Assembly (NCBI RefSeq): GCF_000058485.1
Contig: NC_008278.1
Location: 1,606,962 to 1,670,961, forward strand
Direction: 5' to 3'
Source: Frankia alni ACN14a
GTDB taxonomy: Bacteria > Actinomycetota > Actinomycetes > Frankiales > Frankiaceae
DNA: 64,000 bases
Shown here: piece by piece, positions 8,494-16,660 of the stretch
Layout: each line of letters opens with the position of its first letter
Numbering within the stretch: position 1 is the stretch's first letter
Position numbers and translations under genes: made by a program
Notes under the pieces: model-generated
What the model saw: only the letters and a program-made list of their open reading frames with translations
Databases searched by the model: none
What the model was told of the DNA's origin: nothing

Positions 8494-9870
8494 GTGGTTC
8501 ACGTCCAGCCGCTGTCCGTCGCCGCAGCGGGGCCGAGCCTCGTCGCGGAGGCCGCCGCCCTGCGTGCCCGCGGGCCGGTCGCCGAGGTGACCCTGCCCGG
8601 CGGCATCCCTGCGTACGCCGTCAACGAGCACGCGCTGCTGCGCGCGTTGCTGCTCGATCCGCGCGTCAGCAAGGACCCTCGCCGTCACTGGGCGCAGTGG
8701 GACGAGGCGTGCCGCCGGCCCGAATGGGGCTGGGTCCTGCAATGGGTGGGCGTGGTGAACATGCTCAGCACCTACGGTGTCGATCATGCCCGGCTGCGCC
8801 GGCTGGTCGCGCCGAGTTTCAGCGCCCGGCGCACCGAGCTGCTGCGTCCCGCCGTGGTGGCGGTCACCGAGCGGCTGCTCGACGACCTGGCCGCCGGGTC
8901 AGCCCGGGCCGCCGGGTCCGCCGGGTCGGTCGGGTCGGTCGGGTCGGTCGGGTCCGCCGGGTCGGTCGGGTCCGCCGGGTCGGTCGGGTCCGCCCGGTCG
9001 GTCGGGTCCGCCGGGTCCGCCGGGTCGGTCGTCGACCTGGTGGGCACCTTCGCGCAGCCGCTGCCGCTGGCGGTGATCAGCGGGTTGTTCGGCATCCCGG
9101 ACCGGATGCGCCCGGACTTCGCCCACGTCGTCGAGCAGATCATGAACACGACGGTGAGCTCGGAGCAGGCCGCCGCGAACCTCGGCCGTACCCGGTCGGT
9201 CCTGGCGACCCTCGTCGAGAGGAAGGTGCGCGAACCCGGTGACGATCTGACCAGCGAGCTCATCGGTGTGCGGGACGCGGTCACCGGCGACCGGCTGGCG
9301 CACCGGGAGCTGCTCGACACCCTGCTCCTGCTCATCAGCGCCGGTCACGAGACCACCCGGCATCTGCTCGGCAACGCCGTGCACGCGCTGCTGACCCACG
9401 ATCGCCAGCTCCGTCGGCTGCGCGCCGGGGAGATCACCTGGGATCAGGTCGTCGAGGAGACGCTGCGGTGGGCGCCCAGCATCGCCAACATCCCGCTGCG
9501 CTTCGCCGTGACGGACATCGACACCGGCGCGGTGACCATCCCCGCCGGGGCGGCGATCGTCGCGGGCATCCTCGCCGCCGGGCACGACCCCGGCCACCAC
9601 GGCCCCGGGGCCAGCCGGTTCGAGCCCGGCCGGGACGCGGCCGACCACCTCGCGTTCGGGGTCGGCGTCCACCGGTGTCTGGGCGCCCCGCTGGCACGGC
9701 TGGAGGCCGGGTACGCCCTGCCCGCCCTGTTCGCCCGCTTTCCCGGCCTCGCCCTCGCCACGCCGGCGGATGACCTGCCGCAGGCCCCCTCCTTCATCGT
9801 CCACGGCTGGCAGGCCCTGCCCGTCCGGCTCGCGCCGCCCGCCCCACTGGTCACGGCATCGGCACGATGA
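8494..9870 (+). CDS. Cytochrome P450 with an internal low-complexity insertion
   Basis: A 458-aa heme monooxygenase of the bacterial soluble class. The I-helix oxygen-binding motif is [12 protein letters not shown] near residue 285. The K-helix ExxR is in [10 protein letters not shown]. The heme loop [18 protein letters not shown] places the thiolate at Cys395. Residues about 136-179 are a Gly/Ser/Val/Ala repeat of the form (GSVGSAGSV)n, absent from ordinary P450s of about 400-410 aa. It lies before the [17 protein letters not shown] segment, so it probably forms a flexible loop on the distal side. The GTG start at 8494 follows a G-rich ribosome-binding site. The substrate is unknown. The gene's 3' end overlaps the convergent gene at 9851 by 20 bp. 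Confidence 0.93.
   Translation: MVHVQPLSVAAAGPSLVAEAAALRARGPVAEVTLPGGIPAYAVNEHALLRALLLDPRVSKDPRRHWAQWDEACRRPEWGWVLQWVGVVNMLSTYGVDHARLRRLVAPSFSARRTELLRPAVVAVTERLLDDLAAGSARAAGSAGSVGSVGSVGSAGSVGSAGSVGSARSVGSAGSAGSVVDLVGTFAQPLPLAVISGLFGIPDRMRPDFAHVVEQIMNTTVSSEQAAANLGRTRSVLATLVERKVREPGDDLTSELIGVRDAVTGDRLAHRELLDTLLLLISAGHETTRHLLGNAVHALLTHDRQLRRLRAGEITWDQVVEETLRWAPSIANIPLRFAVTDIDTGAVTIPAGAAIVAGILAAGHDPGHHGPGASRFEPGRDAADHLAFGVGVHRCLGAPLARLEAGYALPALFARFPGLALATPADDLPQAPSFIVHGWQALPVRLAPPAPLVTASAR
8913..9030 (+). repeat. Minisatellite inside the P450 gene
   Basis: Roughly a dozen 9-bp units alternating GGGTCGGTC and GGGTCCGCC, kept in frame with the P450 and encoding GSV/GSA tripeptides. It is likely a slippage-prone tract whose copy number may vary between strains. 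Confidence 0.85.
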
Positions 9871-10618
9871 CCACGCGCGACCGATCGTGGTCGACCGCGA
9901 GCCCGGCGCAGGGCCGGCCCCGTGCCCACGGCTGACCGAATCCGCTGTCGTCGATCGACCAGGTACGCAGCCCGTAGTCGTCCAACTTCTGCCGCAGGAC
10001 CGCGACGATCTGCCCACGGGGGCGGCAGTGGTCGGCGGCGACGATGTCGACCGCCTCGCGCTGGAACGCCGCGAACCGCCGCGCGGCGTCGGACACCCCC
10101 GCGAACGGGCGGAGTTCCAGCGACGCGCAGGCATCTGTCGCGGGAAAGACGGCGATGCTCCCGTCCGCACGAAGGCAGGCCGCCGCCGGCGTGTTCGGAC
10201 CCAGCCTCGAGCCGGCACCCGCCCCTGCGCCCGTGCCCGGCCCCGGCCGTCGCCAGATGTCCCGACATGCCGCGACCGGGTCTGCCGCCGCCTGCCCACC
10301 GAGGACGGCGGTGTCGCTGGTCAGGCTGACCGCCGAGTAGCAGCCGACTGCGGTGGCCCGGGTGGCCAGCCCAGCGGGCCGCAGCCCCCAGCCGGCGGCG
10401 GCGAGGCAGCAGACGGCCAGGGCCACGGCCGGCACCAGCACCCTTCTCCGCCGCCACCAGACCCGCGAGCGCCGCAAGTACCGGGGTGGCCACGGCCACC
10501 GCGGTGCGGGTTCCTGGGACGCGCGAACGTGACGTTCGAGCAGCGCCGACCGCTGCTCCAGGCGCCGCGTGGGAATCGACCGCGGCAGCGGTGGCCGCAT
10601 GCGTCCCGGATCAGACAT
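9851..10618 (-). CDS. Single-pass membrane protein paired with an ECF sigma factor gene
   Basis: A 255-aa protein. The N-terminal 55 residues are Arg/Pro-rich and cytoplasmic, followed by one membrane helix, [20 protein letters not shown] near residue 60-79. An extracellular domain with several Cys residues follows ([43 protein letters not shown]), suggesting disulfides. Its ATG overlaps the end of the sigma-factor frame by eight bases, the usual arrangement of ECF sigma and its membrane regulator. No zinc-binding anti-sigma motif (HxxxCxxC) is seen, so it may be a non-classical anti-sigma factor or an effector. The function is inferred from context only. Confidence 0.6.
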   Translation of the reverse strand: MSDPGRMRPPLPRSIPTRRLEQRSALLERHVRASQEPAPRWPWPPRYLRRSRVWWRRRRVLVPAVALAVCCLAAAGWGLRPAGLATRATAVGCYSAVSLTSDTAVLGGQAAADPVAACRDIWRRPGPGTGAGAGAGSRLGPNTPAAACLRADGSIAVFPATDACASLELRPFAGVSDAARRFAAFQREAVDIVAADHCRPRGQIVAVLRQKLDDYGLRTWSIDDSGFGQPWARGRPCAGLAVDHDRSRVVIVPMP

Positions 10619-11299
10619 CTCGCACCGCCTTCGGGCCCGGCCGATTCTTGATTGCCGTCCGATCCCAGGGCTCCGGCATGGAACCGGTCACGGCGTCGTC
10701 GGATGCCCTCGCCACCGTCGGCACGCCGTGCCGCAACCGCCTGCGGGCCCGGGCCACCCGCGAACGCACCGTCCCCACCGGAACGCCGAGGGCCACCGCC
10801 GCCTCCGGGTAGGTCAGGCCCTCCAACGCGACCAGGACGATCGCCTCCCGCGCACCGCGGTCCAGCGTCGCGAGCTCGCGAAGGATCTCCCGCATCCGCC
10901 GCTCGTCGTCCAGCCTGGCCGCGACCTCGTCGGCGTGATCCGGCTCCGCGGACGACGGTGGCAGCCGGTACAACGCCGCGTCGTACCGGTGGGCCGCCCG
11001 CCGCTGGTTGCGCATCACGTTCGTGGCCACCCCGAGCAGCCAGGGCCGCAGCGACCCGTCCCCGACCCCGACACCGACACCGTCACCACGTCGGCGCGCC
11101 GTCGCCAGGCCTCCAGGAAGACGACCGACGTCGCGTCCTCTGCGGCGCTCCACGTCCCGAGCCGGTGGAAGCAGTAAGCGTAGACCGCGTCCGCGTGCGC
11201 GCGGAACAGCCGCCCGAAGGCGGCTCCGTCCCCTCGCCCGGCCTGCTCCAGGAGGGCCTCGTCCCCGTCCCCATCGGCCTCATCCCCCGCACCCGTCAT
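10611..11299 (-). pseudogene. ECF RNA polymerase sigma factor split by a frameshift
   Basis: Two frames together make one ECF sigma factor. The upstream frame (ATG at 11299) encodes region 2: LLEQAGRGDGAAFGRLFRAH, then AEDATSVVFLEAWRRRADVV. The downstream frame encodes the rest: GSLRPWLLGVATNVMRNQRR and the region 4 helix-turn-helix EGLTYPEAAVALGVPVGTVR. The frame must change near 11060-11085, inside a repetitive TCGGTG/TCGGGG tract, and one extra base would restore it. Either the assembly is one base short in a G run, the gene is broken, or the ribosome slips -1. The intact flanks, the eight-base overlap with the downstream partner gene and the lack of other stops favour a recent lesion or sequencing error. 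Confidence 0.75.
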
Positions 11300-11519
11300 C
11301 GTCGCCCCATGCCGGGTAATGTCCGCGCCCCTCGTTCCGGTTCTCGGATGCATCCCCGCGTGCGTCTGCGCGGCGTGTGACAAGGGCGTTTCCGTCCGTT
11401 GGTCGTAGTGCGGAGGGTCGCCGGACGGCTGCGGTTCATCGGATGTCCATCGCCGGGCCCTAGCGTCCGTTGTCGGCCGTGTCGACGGTCGGTACCTGGG
11501 GAAACGACGGGAGATTCCG

Positions 11520-12881
11520 ATGCGGGAATCAGGGGGGAGTGTCGTGGCATCGAGACGACTTCGTGGATGGGCGGTCGCGGGCCTGGCACTGACGGTGCCG
11601 CTCGGCCTCGTCGCGGGGCAGGGAATCGCGTCGGCCGCTTCGGCGAGCAGCGGGTCGACCGTGCCGACGGTGGTGGCGACAGGAACACTGCCGGACACCC
11701 GACTGGCCGAGTTCTCCAACGGGCTGATCCCCGGTTCGGTGGACACCGACCGCGGCGTCAACCTCGGCGGCATCGGCAGTGATCTGTACCCGGCCGGTCG
11801 GCCGAACGAGTTCTGGACCGTCACCGACCGCGGTCCGAACGGGCAGATCAAGGTGGCCGGCAAGAACCGGCGTACCTTCCCGGTCCCCGGTTTCGACCCG
11901 GCCATCCTCAAGGTCCGTGTCGACGGATCGACCATCAAGGTCCTGGCATCCCTGCCGATCACCACCGCGCACGGAGCACCCGTCACCGGCCTGTCGAACA
12001 TCGACGGCTTCGACGAGACCCCGTACACCTGGGACGCCCAGACGAAGCTCCCGTTCAACCCGAACGGTCTGGACACGGAGGGACTCGTCCGCACGCGCAG
12101 CGGCGAGTTCTGGCTGGTGGACGAGTACAGCCCGTCCCTGCTGCGGATCAGCGCCCGCGGAAAGGTGCTGGCCCGGTACGTCCCCGCCGGCCTGAAGCTG
12201 ACCGGGACGGACTATCCCGTCATCCCGTCGCTGCCCGCGATTCTCGCCAATCGTAAGATCAACCGCGGTTTCGAGGGCATCGCGCTGGCGCCCGACGGCC
12301 GGACGCTCTACCTGGCCGTGCAGAGCCCGCTGCTGGTGCCGGACACCGATACCGGCGAGGCGTCCCGCACCACCCGGATCTTCCGGTTCGACACCGCGAA
12401 GAACACGGTGACCGGCGAGTTCGTCTACCGCCTCGAGGACGTCAGGACCTTCGACCCGAGCGCCGACGGCGACCCGTCCGCGATGAAGATCTCCTCGCTC
12501 GCAGCGGTCGACGAGCACACCCTGCTCGTCGACGAGCGCACCGACCCCGTCGCCCGCCTCTACACCGTCGACCTGCGTAAGGCCACGAACATCCTCGGCA
12601 CCACGTGGGACAGCGCCGCGACCTCGCCGTCGCTGGAGTCCCTCGCCGACCCGGCCACGGCCGGCGTCACGGTCCTGCCCAAGCGCCTCGCCGTCGACCT
12701 CGAGGCCGTCCCCGGCATGCCCGACAAGATCGAGGGCGTCGCCGTCCTCGGCCCCCGCACCATCGCCGTCGCCAACGACAACGACTTCGGCCTCGGCACC
12801 TTCGACACCTCCGGCCAGCTCAAGGATTCCGGCGTCAAGAGCAAGATCCTCCTCCTCCGCCTGAACCACCCGCTGTCCTGA
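11520..12881 (+). CDS. Secreted esterase-like phytase-family protein
   Basis: A 453-aa exported protein resembling the 'esterase-like activity of phytase' family, a beta-propeller fold. A signal peptide with Arg residues and a hydrophobic core (GWAVAGLALTVPLGLVAGQG) ends near ASAAS. Diagnostic stretches are GGIGSDLYP, FWTVTDRGPNGQ, DTEGLVRTRSGEFWLVDEYS, RGFEGIALAPDGRTLYLAVQ, and near the C-terminus KIEGVAVLGPRTIAVANDND. The GTG codon eight residues downstream also has a GGGGGGAG site and would give a tidier signal peptide, so the start is ambiguous. The substrate is unknown (phosphate or ester hydrolysis is only suggested by the family name). It is divergent from the sigma-factor gene, and a hairpin terminator follows. 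Confidence 0.85.
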   Translation: MRESGGSVVASRRLRGWAVAGLALTVPLGLVAGQGIASAASASSGSTVPTVVATGTLPDTRLAEFSNGLIPGSVDTDRGVNLGGIGSDLYPAGRPNEFWTVTDRGPNGQIKVAGKNRRTFPVPGFDPAILKVRVDGSTIKVLASLPITTAHGAPVTGLSNIDGFDETPYTWDAQTKLPFNPNGLDTEGLVRTRSGEFWLVDEYSPSLLRISARGKVLARYVPAGLKLTGTDYPVIPSLPAILANRKINRGFEGIALAPDGRTLYLAVQSPLLVPDTDTGEASRTTRIFRFDTAKNTVTGEFVYRLEDVRTFDPSADGDPSAMKISSLAAVDEHTLLVDERTDPVARLYTVDLRKATNILGTTWDSAATSPSLESLADPATAGVTVLPKRLAVDLEAVPGMPDKIEGVAVLGPRTIAVANDNDFGLGTFDTSGQLKDSGVKSKILLLRLNHPLS

Positions 12882-12918
12882 CCGGTACCTGACCGGTACC
12901 TGACGGGTACCTGACCGG
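12879..12918. repeat. 11-bp tandem repeat overlapping the stop codon
   Basis: TGACCGGTACC is repeated 3.6 times (third copy with one change), beginning at the phytase-like gene's own TGA. Each unit contains the palindrome GGTACC and a potential TGA stop. Confidence 0.8.
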
Positions 12919-12922
12919 AATC

Positions 12923-12963
12923 GGTCCGGCCTGGCGACGAACTCGTCGACGTCAGGCCGGACC
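12923..12963 (+). terminator. Hairpin terminator after the phytase-like gene
   Basis: GGTCCGGCCTG and CAGGCCGGACC form an 11-bp perfect stem around a 19-nt loop, 42 bp past the stop codon. There is no T tract, as is usual in high-GC actinobacteria. Confidence 0.65.
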
Positions 12964-13003
12964 TGGTCCGGTGCTGAGCGCCAGATGTCGCCCGCCGCTC
13001 CGG

Positions 13004-13192
13004 CTAGTCGCCGATGTCCTCACTCCACAGGGTCGGCTCCGCCTCGATGAACTCTTTCATCAGGCTGCGGCACTCCTCGTCGTCCTCGCCAATGCGGCAG
13101 ACCCCGCGCCCACCGGTGGCGGGGATTGACCGTGGCGGGGTTTTCCGCGCATCACGGCGGCACAGGGGCGTCACAGCTACGTCACGGCTCAC
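13004..13192 (-). CDS. Possible small acidic protein
   Basis: A frame of 62 codons whose last 35 residues are acidic and not Arg-rich: CRIGEDDEECRSLMKEFIEA and then EPTLWSEDIGD. That is unlike shadow translations in this DNA. The N-terminal half is Arg/Pro-rich and an internal GTG start (near VCRIGEDD) is possible. No family is recognised and no good ribosome-binding site is seen. It lies between two plus-strand genes for secreted proteins. Confidence 0.3.
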   Translation of the reverse strand: MSRDVAVTPLCRRDARKTPPRSIPATGGRGVCRIGEDDEECRSLMKEFIEAEPTLWSEDIGD

Positions 13193-13305
13193 CCAGGAGG
13201 ACCCAACCCAGGCTGAATCCGTGCGGATTATGCCCGCCCGGACCGCAGCCGTGGGTCTGGCTCCGCCGCCGGGCGGTGGTGGAAGGGCTACGTCGAGGGA
13301 GGATC

Positions 13306-14610
13306 ATGGTGAGCGCGGTAGGTGTTCGTTCGGACTCGCCGGTGCACGACGGGCGGTCGGCTGGCAGATGGCCACGCAGGCGTGGGCGCGCCATCCGGGC
13401 GGTGGCGGTGGCAGTGGGGGCCACGGCGTTGTTCGCGCCGGTGGGGCCGGCTGTGGCCGCGTCCACCGCCGCCGACCACATCGGTGCTGCGGCCTGGGGT
13501 TTCAACCCCGACGGGGCGCTGGGCGACGGGAGCACGACAACGCGCCTCACGCCCGTGCAGGTGGTCGGACTGACTGACGGCGTCACCCAGGTCGCCGCCG
13601 GCGGCTATCACAGTGTGGTGCTGCGCTCGGACGGCACGGTGTGGACCTCGGGCCTCAACCTCAACGGGGAGTTGGGTGATGGAACCACGACGGACCGCCG
13701 CACGCCGGGACCGGTGTCCGGGCTGACCGGCATCACCCAGATCGCCGCGAACAGCCATTTCACGCTCGCCCTGCGGTCCGACGGCACGGTCTGGGCCTGG
13801 GGTGCAAACAGCTACGGACAGCTGGGCGACGGCAGCACCAGGGGCCGCAACACACCGGTACAGGTCTCGGGACTGGCCGGCATCACCCAGGTGGACGCCG
13901 GCGCGGCGCATGGCCTCGCGCTACGCAACGACGGCACCGTGTGGGCCTGGGGCGACAACGAGTTCGGGCAGGTGGGCGACGGCAGCACCACCAGCCGTTC
14001 CACGCCGACGCAGGTTTCGGGGCTGACCGGCGTCACCCAGATCGCTGCCGGCGGTGGTCACAGTCTGGTGGTGCGCGGCGATGGCGCCGTCTGGGGCTGG
14101 GGCTTGAACCGGAACGGGCAGCTGGGTGACGGGACCACGAGGGACTCCACCACGGCGGTGCGAGCTGCCGGGCTGACCGGGGTCGCTCGGATTGCTGCCG
14201 GTGAGACCCACAGCCTGGCGTTGCTCGGCGGCGCCGGCCTCTCCTCCGGTCAGGTGTTCGCGTGGGGTGACAACAGCAGCGGACAACTGGGGGACCGCAC
14301 GAGGACGGACCGCGTGACGCCGGTGCGGATACCCGGACTACCGCCGGCGGGCGCCACGACCTCCGCCGCTCAGGGGTCCGGGGCCGCTCAGGGACCCAGG
14401 TCGGTCACCCAGATTGCTACCGGAAACCTCCACAGCCTGGCGCTGCTCTCGGATGGCACGGTATGGGCGTGGGGCCGTTACCCGTTGGGAGACGGCACCG
14501 AAACCACCCGCGAATCACCGGTGAAGGTGCTCGCACTGTCCGGGGTCCGTCAGGTCTCCGGCGGTGGGTTCTTCAGCATGGCGGTGCGGCTGCTACCACC
14601 CGCGAACTAG
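13306..14610 (+). CDS. Secreted RCC1-repeat beta-propeller protein
   Basis: A 434-aa exported protein. A signal sequence with a twin-Arg-containing n-region (PRRRGRAIRA) and hydrophobic core (AVAVAVGATALFAPVGPAVA) precedes seven or so RCC1 (regulator of chromosome condensation) units of about 50 residues. Each has the pattern VTQVAAGGYHSVVLRSDGTV-W-x-W-G-x-N-x2-G-Q-L-G-D-G, with T-P-x-Q/R-V in the linker. The units predict one propeller. The ATG at 13306 is preceded by GGGAGGATC, an excellent ribosome-binding site. Bacterial RCC1 proteins are often surface or extracellular binding proteins; the ligand is unknown. The tRNA-Leu gene follows convergently. Confidence 0.88.
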   Translation: MVSAVGVRSDSPVHDGRSAGRWPRRRGRAIRAVAVAVGATALFAPVGPAVAASTAADHIGAAAWGFNPDGALGDGSTTTRLTPVQVVGLTDGVTQVAAGGYHSVVLRSDGTVWTSGLNLNGELGDGTTTDRRTPGPVSGLTGITQIAANSHFTLALRSDGTVWAWGANSYGQLGDGSTRGRNTPVQVSGLAGITQVDAGAAHGLALRNDGTVWAWGDNEFGQVGDGSTTSRSTPTQVSGLTGVTQIAAGGGHSLVVRGDGAVWGWGLNRNGQLGDGTTRDSTTAVRAAGLTGVARIAAGETHSLALLGGAGLSSGQVFAWGDNSSGQLGDRTRTDRVTPVRIPGLPPAGATTSAAQGSGAAQGPRSVTQIATGNLHSLALLSDGTVWAWGRYPLGDGTETTRESPVKVLALSGVRQVSGGGFFSMAVRLLPPAN

Positions 14611-14692
14611 TCGCGCTACTTGTCCACTGCTCGCGGTCGTCGCGTGGCGCCGACCGCGAGCTAGCGACAATCCGTAGACGCTCTGGAGCGGG

Positions 14693-14773
14693 TGCGGGAG
14701 GGGGGACTTGAACCCCCACGCCCTAGGGCGGCAGGACCTAAACCTGCTGCGTCTGCCATTCCGCCACTCCCGC
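14693..14773 (-). tRNA. tRNA-Leu (anticodon UAG)
   Basis: On the minus strand, an acceptor stem GCGGGAG/CTCCCGC, a D arm with GGCGGAATGGCAGACGC, an anticodon stem GCAGG/CCTGC around the loop TTTAGGT (anticodon TAG), a long class II variable arm CGCCCTAGGGCG, and a T arm GGGGGTTCAAGTCCCCC. It is 81 nt with discriminator A; the CCA end is not encoded. It reads CUA and other CUN leucine codons. Confidence 0.96.
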
Positions 14774-15091
14774 GTGGCTTCCAGGGTAGCGAGGACCGGC
14801 ACCACGGTGGCATGGCGGCCCTCCGAAGCGTCGATCGGCGGTCACCGTGCGCTGCGAGGTCCGTCCAGATGCGTCTCGTTCTGTTTCGCGGGGTTTGAGG
14901 GGATGGGAGCCGGACACATACCGGGCCGTCAACAGGGTTCGCGTCGTCGGCCGCCATCGTTGGTCCGACGGTCGCCTTGCCGACAGGCGCGGCGGTCTCG
15001 CTGTCGCCAGCCCGACCCGCACGGGTGGTAGTCCGGCGGCAGGCTGGTGCGTGCGCCGGTCCGCGCGAGGACGACTGGGAGACGACAACAA

Positions 15092-15820
15092 ATGACCACG
15101 ACGGAGGCCCCGGGTACCGGCGGCGCGTCCACCGACACCGCCGTGCCCACCGACACCGCCGTGCCCACCGCGGACTCGACCGGCGCTGCACCCATCGACA
15201 TCCCGTCCACCTCCGTCGGCCGTGTCGTCGTCGACGTCGTTGGCGACGGGTCTGACTCGGACGACCCACCGGCCGATTCCGCTGGTATTACGGTCGCCGA
15301 GGGGCAGTCGGGCTCGGACGGTGTGCCCGCGGGTGCCGTCGACGATGACCTCGACGAGGGCGACAGAACCCGAGGTGCCCGGCGGCATCTCGCGGCGGCG
15401 GCTCCTCCTGGCGCGCACCAGACGGTGGCGGACGCGGCGGCGGCCGACGGGGCCGCGCGGATCGTGTCGCGCATGGGGCGGTCCGGGCCCCGGCACGCCG
15501 CCCAGCGTGCCCTGCTGGAGCGCAACCGGGCGCTGACGCTGATCCACTCCGGGCAGGCCACCACCGCGACCGTGGACACGCTGTGTGACACAGGCGTGCG
15601 GGTGAACGGCCGGGCCGTCGCCGAGGTGCACCTGCTCGTCGATCGGCCGGGGGGCGCGCCGTATCCGGTGGTGCGCAGCGCGGTGGTGCCCGACGCGGAC
15701 ATGGATCTCAGCCGCGCGGCGATCGCCTCCTCCGGTCGGCCACGGCGCATCCCGGTGCTGGTCGACCCGCGGCGGCCGGAGAACGTGCTGCTGCGCTGGG
15801 ATCTGCGGCCGGCGAGCTAG
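15092..15820 (+). CDS. Hypothetical protein with a C-terminal actinobacterial small beta domain
   Basis: A 242-aa protein. The first 120 residues are Thr/Ala/Asp-rich and probably disordered, with the duplicated TDTAVPTDTAVPT. The C-terminal 100 residues are ordered: ALLERNRALTLIHSGQATTA, then VDTLCDTGVRVNGRAVAEVH, and finally RRIPVLVDPRRPENVLLRWD. This G-x-A-T...V-x-D-T-G...V-N-G...V-x-V-D-P layout is common in small beta-rich domains of actinobacterial membrane-linked proteins, but no membrane helix is present here. The ATG at 15092 has GGGAG 13 bases upstream. The function is unknown. It converges on bcp across a shared hairpin. Confidence 0.65.
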   Translation: MTTTEAPGTGGASTDTAVPTDTAVPTADSTGAAPIDIPSTSVGRVVVDVVGDGSDSDDPPADSAGITVAEGQSGSDGVPAGAVDDDLDEGDRTRGARRHLAAAAPPGAHQTVADAAAADGAARIVSRMGRSGPRHAAQRALLERNRALTLIHSGQATTATVDTLCDTGVRVNGRAVAEVHLLVDRPGGAPYPVVRSAVVPDADMDLSRAAIASSGRPRRIPVLVDPRRPENVLLRWDLRPAS

Positions 15821-15861
15821 AACCCCGCGGGCCAACCCCGGCGCGCTGCGTGCACCTCCCT

Positions 15862-15906
15862 GCTTATCCAGAGGGTTCCGTGTCCGACTTATCCCTCTGG
15901 ATATGC
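15862..15906. terminator. Bidirectional hairpin terminator between convergent genes
   Basis: TATCCAGAGGG (15865-15875) pairs with CCCTCTGGATA (15893-15903), 11 perfect base pairs extended by GC after a T/T mismatch, with a 17-nt loop. It is notably AT-richer than its surroundings and lies between the convergent gene at 15092-15820 and bcp. GC-rich near-repeats (GGCGGCGGCCGGGCGGGTGG-like) follow up to 16010. Confidence 0.7.
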
Positions 15907-16010
15907 AGGCGGCGAGCGGCGGCGCGGCGCGGCGGCGGCCGGGCGGGTGGCGGCGGCGGCCGGGCAGGTGGCGGCGGCGGGTGGCGGGCGAGGGGAGCGG
16001 CGCGGGTTGG

Positions 16011-16502
16011 TCAGGCGGTGGCGAGGTTGAGGTCGCGCAGGAGCTTGGCGACGTGGCCGGTCGCGCGGACGTTGTACTGCGCCACCTCGATCCGGCCGTC
16101 GGCGCCGATGACGAACGTCGAGCGGATCACGCCGACGGTCTTCTTGCCGTACATCGTCTTCTCGCCGAACGCGCCGTAGGACTTCAGGACGCTGCGCTCC
16201 GGGTCGGACAGCAGCGGGAACGTCAGCGACTCGTTGTCGCGGAACTTCACCAGCTTCGCCGGCTTGTCGGGGGAGATCCCGAGGACGTCGATGCCGGCGT
16301 CGTTGAGCTGGGCGAGGCTGTCCCGGAAGTCGCACGCCTGCTTGGTGCAGCCCGGCGTCGACGCGGCCGGGTAGAAGTAGACGACGACGCGGCGGCCCCG
16401 CAACGACGACAGCGACACCTCGTTGCCGTCGGCGTCGGGCAGGGTGAAGTCTGGAGCGGGGTCGCCGGGGGCGAGACGGGCGGCGCTGGCGGTCTCAGTC
16501 AT
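16011..16502 (-). CDS. bcp: Thioredoxin-dependent peroxiredoxin, Bcp/PrxQ family
   Basis: Reduces hydrogen peroxide and organic peroxides at the expense of thioredoxin. The 163-aa protein shows APDFTLPDADGNEVSLSSLR, then VVVYFYPAASTPGCTKQACD, with peroxidatic Cys52 and resolving Cys57 five residues later, typical of atypical 2-Cys PrxQ. GISPDKPAKLVKFRDNESLT and RSTFVIGADGRIE complete the fold. No signal peptide is seen, so it should be cytoplasmic. It is the distal minus-strand gene after the DsbA cluster but is separated by a strong hairpin, so it is probably transcribed separately. Confidence 0.95.
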   Translation of the reverse strand: MTETASAARLAPGDPAPDFTLPDADGNEVSLSSLRGRRVVVYFYPAASTPGCTKQACDFRDSLAQLNDAGIDVLGISPDKPAKLVKFRDNESLTFPLLSDPERSVLKSYGAFGEKTMYGKKTVGVIRSTFVIGADGRIEVAQYNVRATGHVAKLLRDLNLATA

Positions 16503-16584
16503 GGCCCGAAAAGTAGTCGTGGCCTGCGCGGAACGGCAAACCGCCCCCGTCCCCCGAGGCCAGGGAGCAGCACGCGCGGCCGCG

Positions 16585-16621
16585 GCCGGCCGTTCCTTCC
16601 AGGGGGAAGGAGACGGCCGGC
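16585..16621 (-). terminator. Terminator of the Sco1-MauE-DsbA cluster
   Basis: GCCGGCCGTTCCTTCC and GGAAGGAGACGGCCGGC form a 16-bp stem with one bulged base and a loop of about four bases, 40 bp beyond the DsbA stop codon and before bcp. Confidence 0.7.
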
Positions 16622-16660
16622 GCGGCGCGGGCTGGCCGTTCGCCCTGGCCGGGGACCCGG

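Noticed and set aside
14738-15835. A 365-codon minus-strand frame spanning the tRNA-Leu gene
   Set aside because: It crosses a well-formed tRNA and is antisense to the 15092-15820 gene; the composition is shadow-like.
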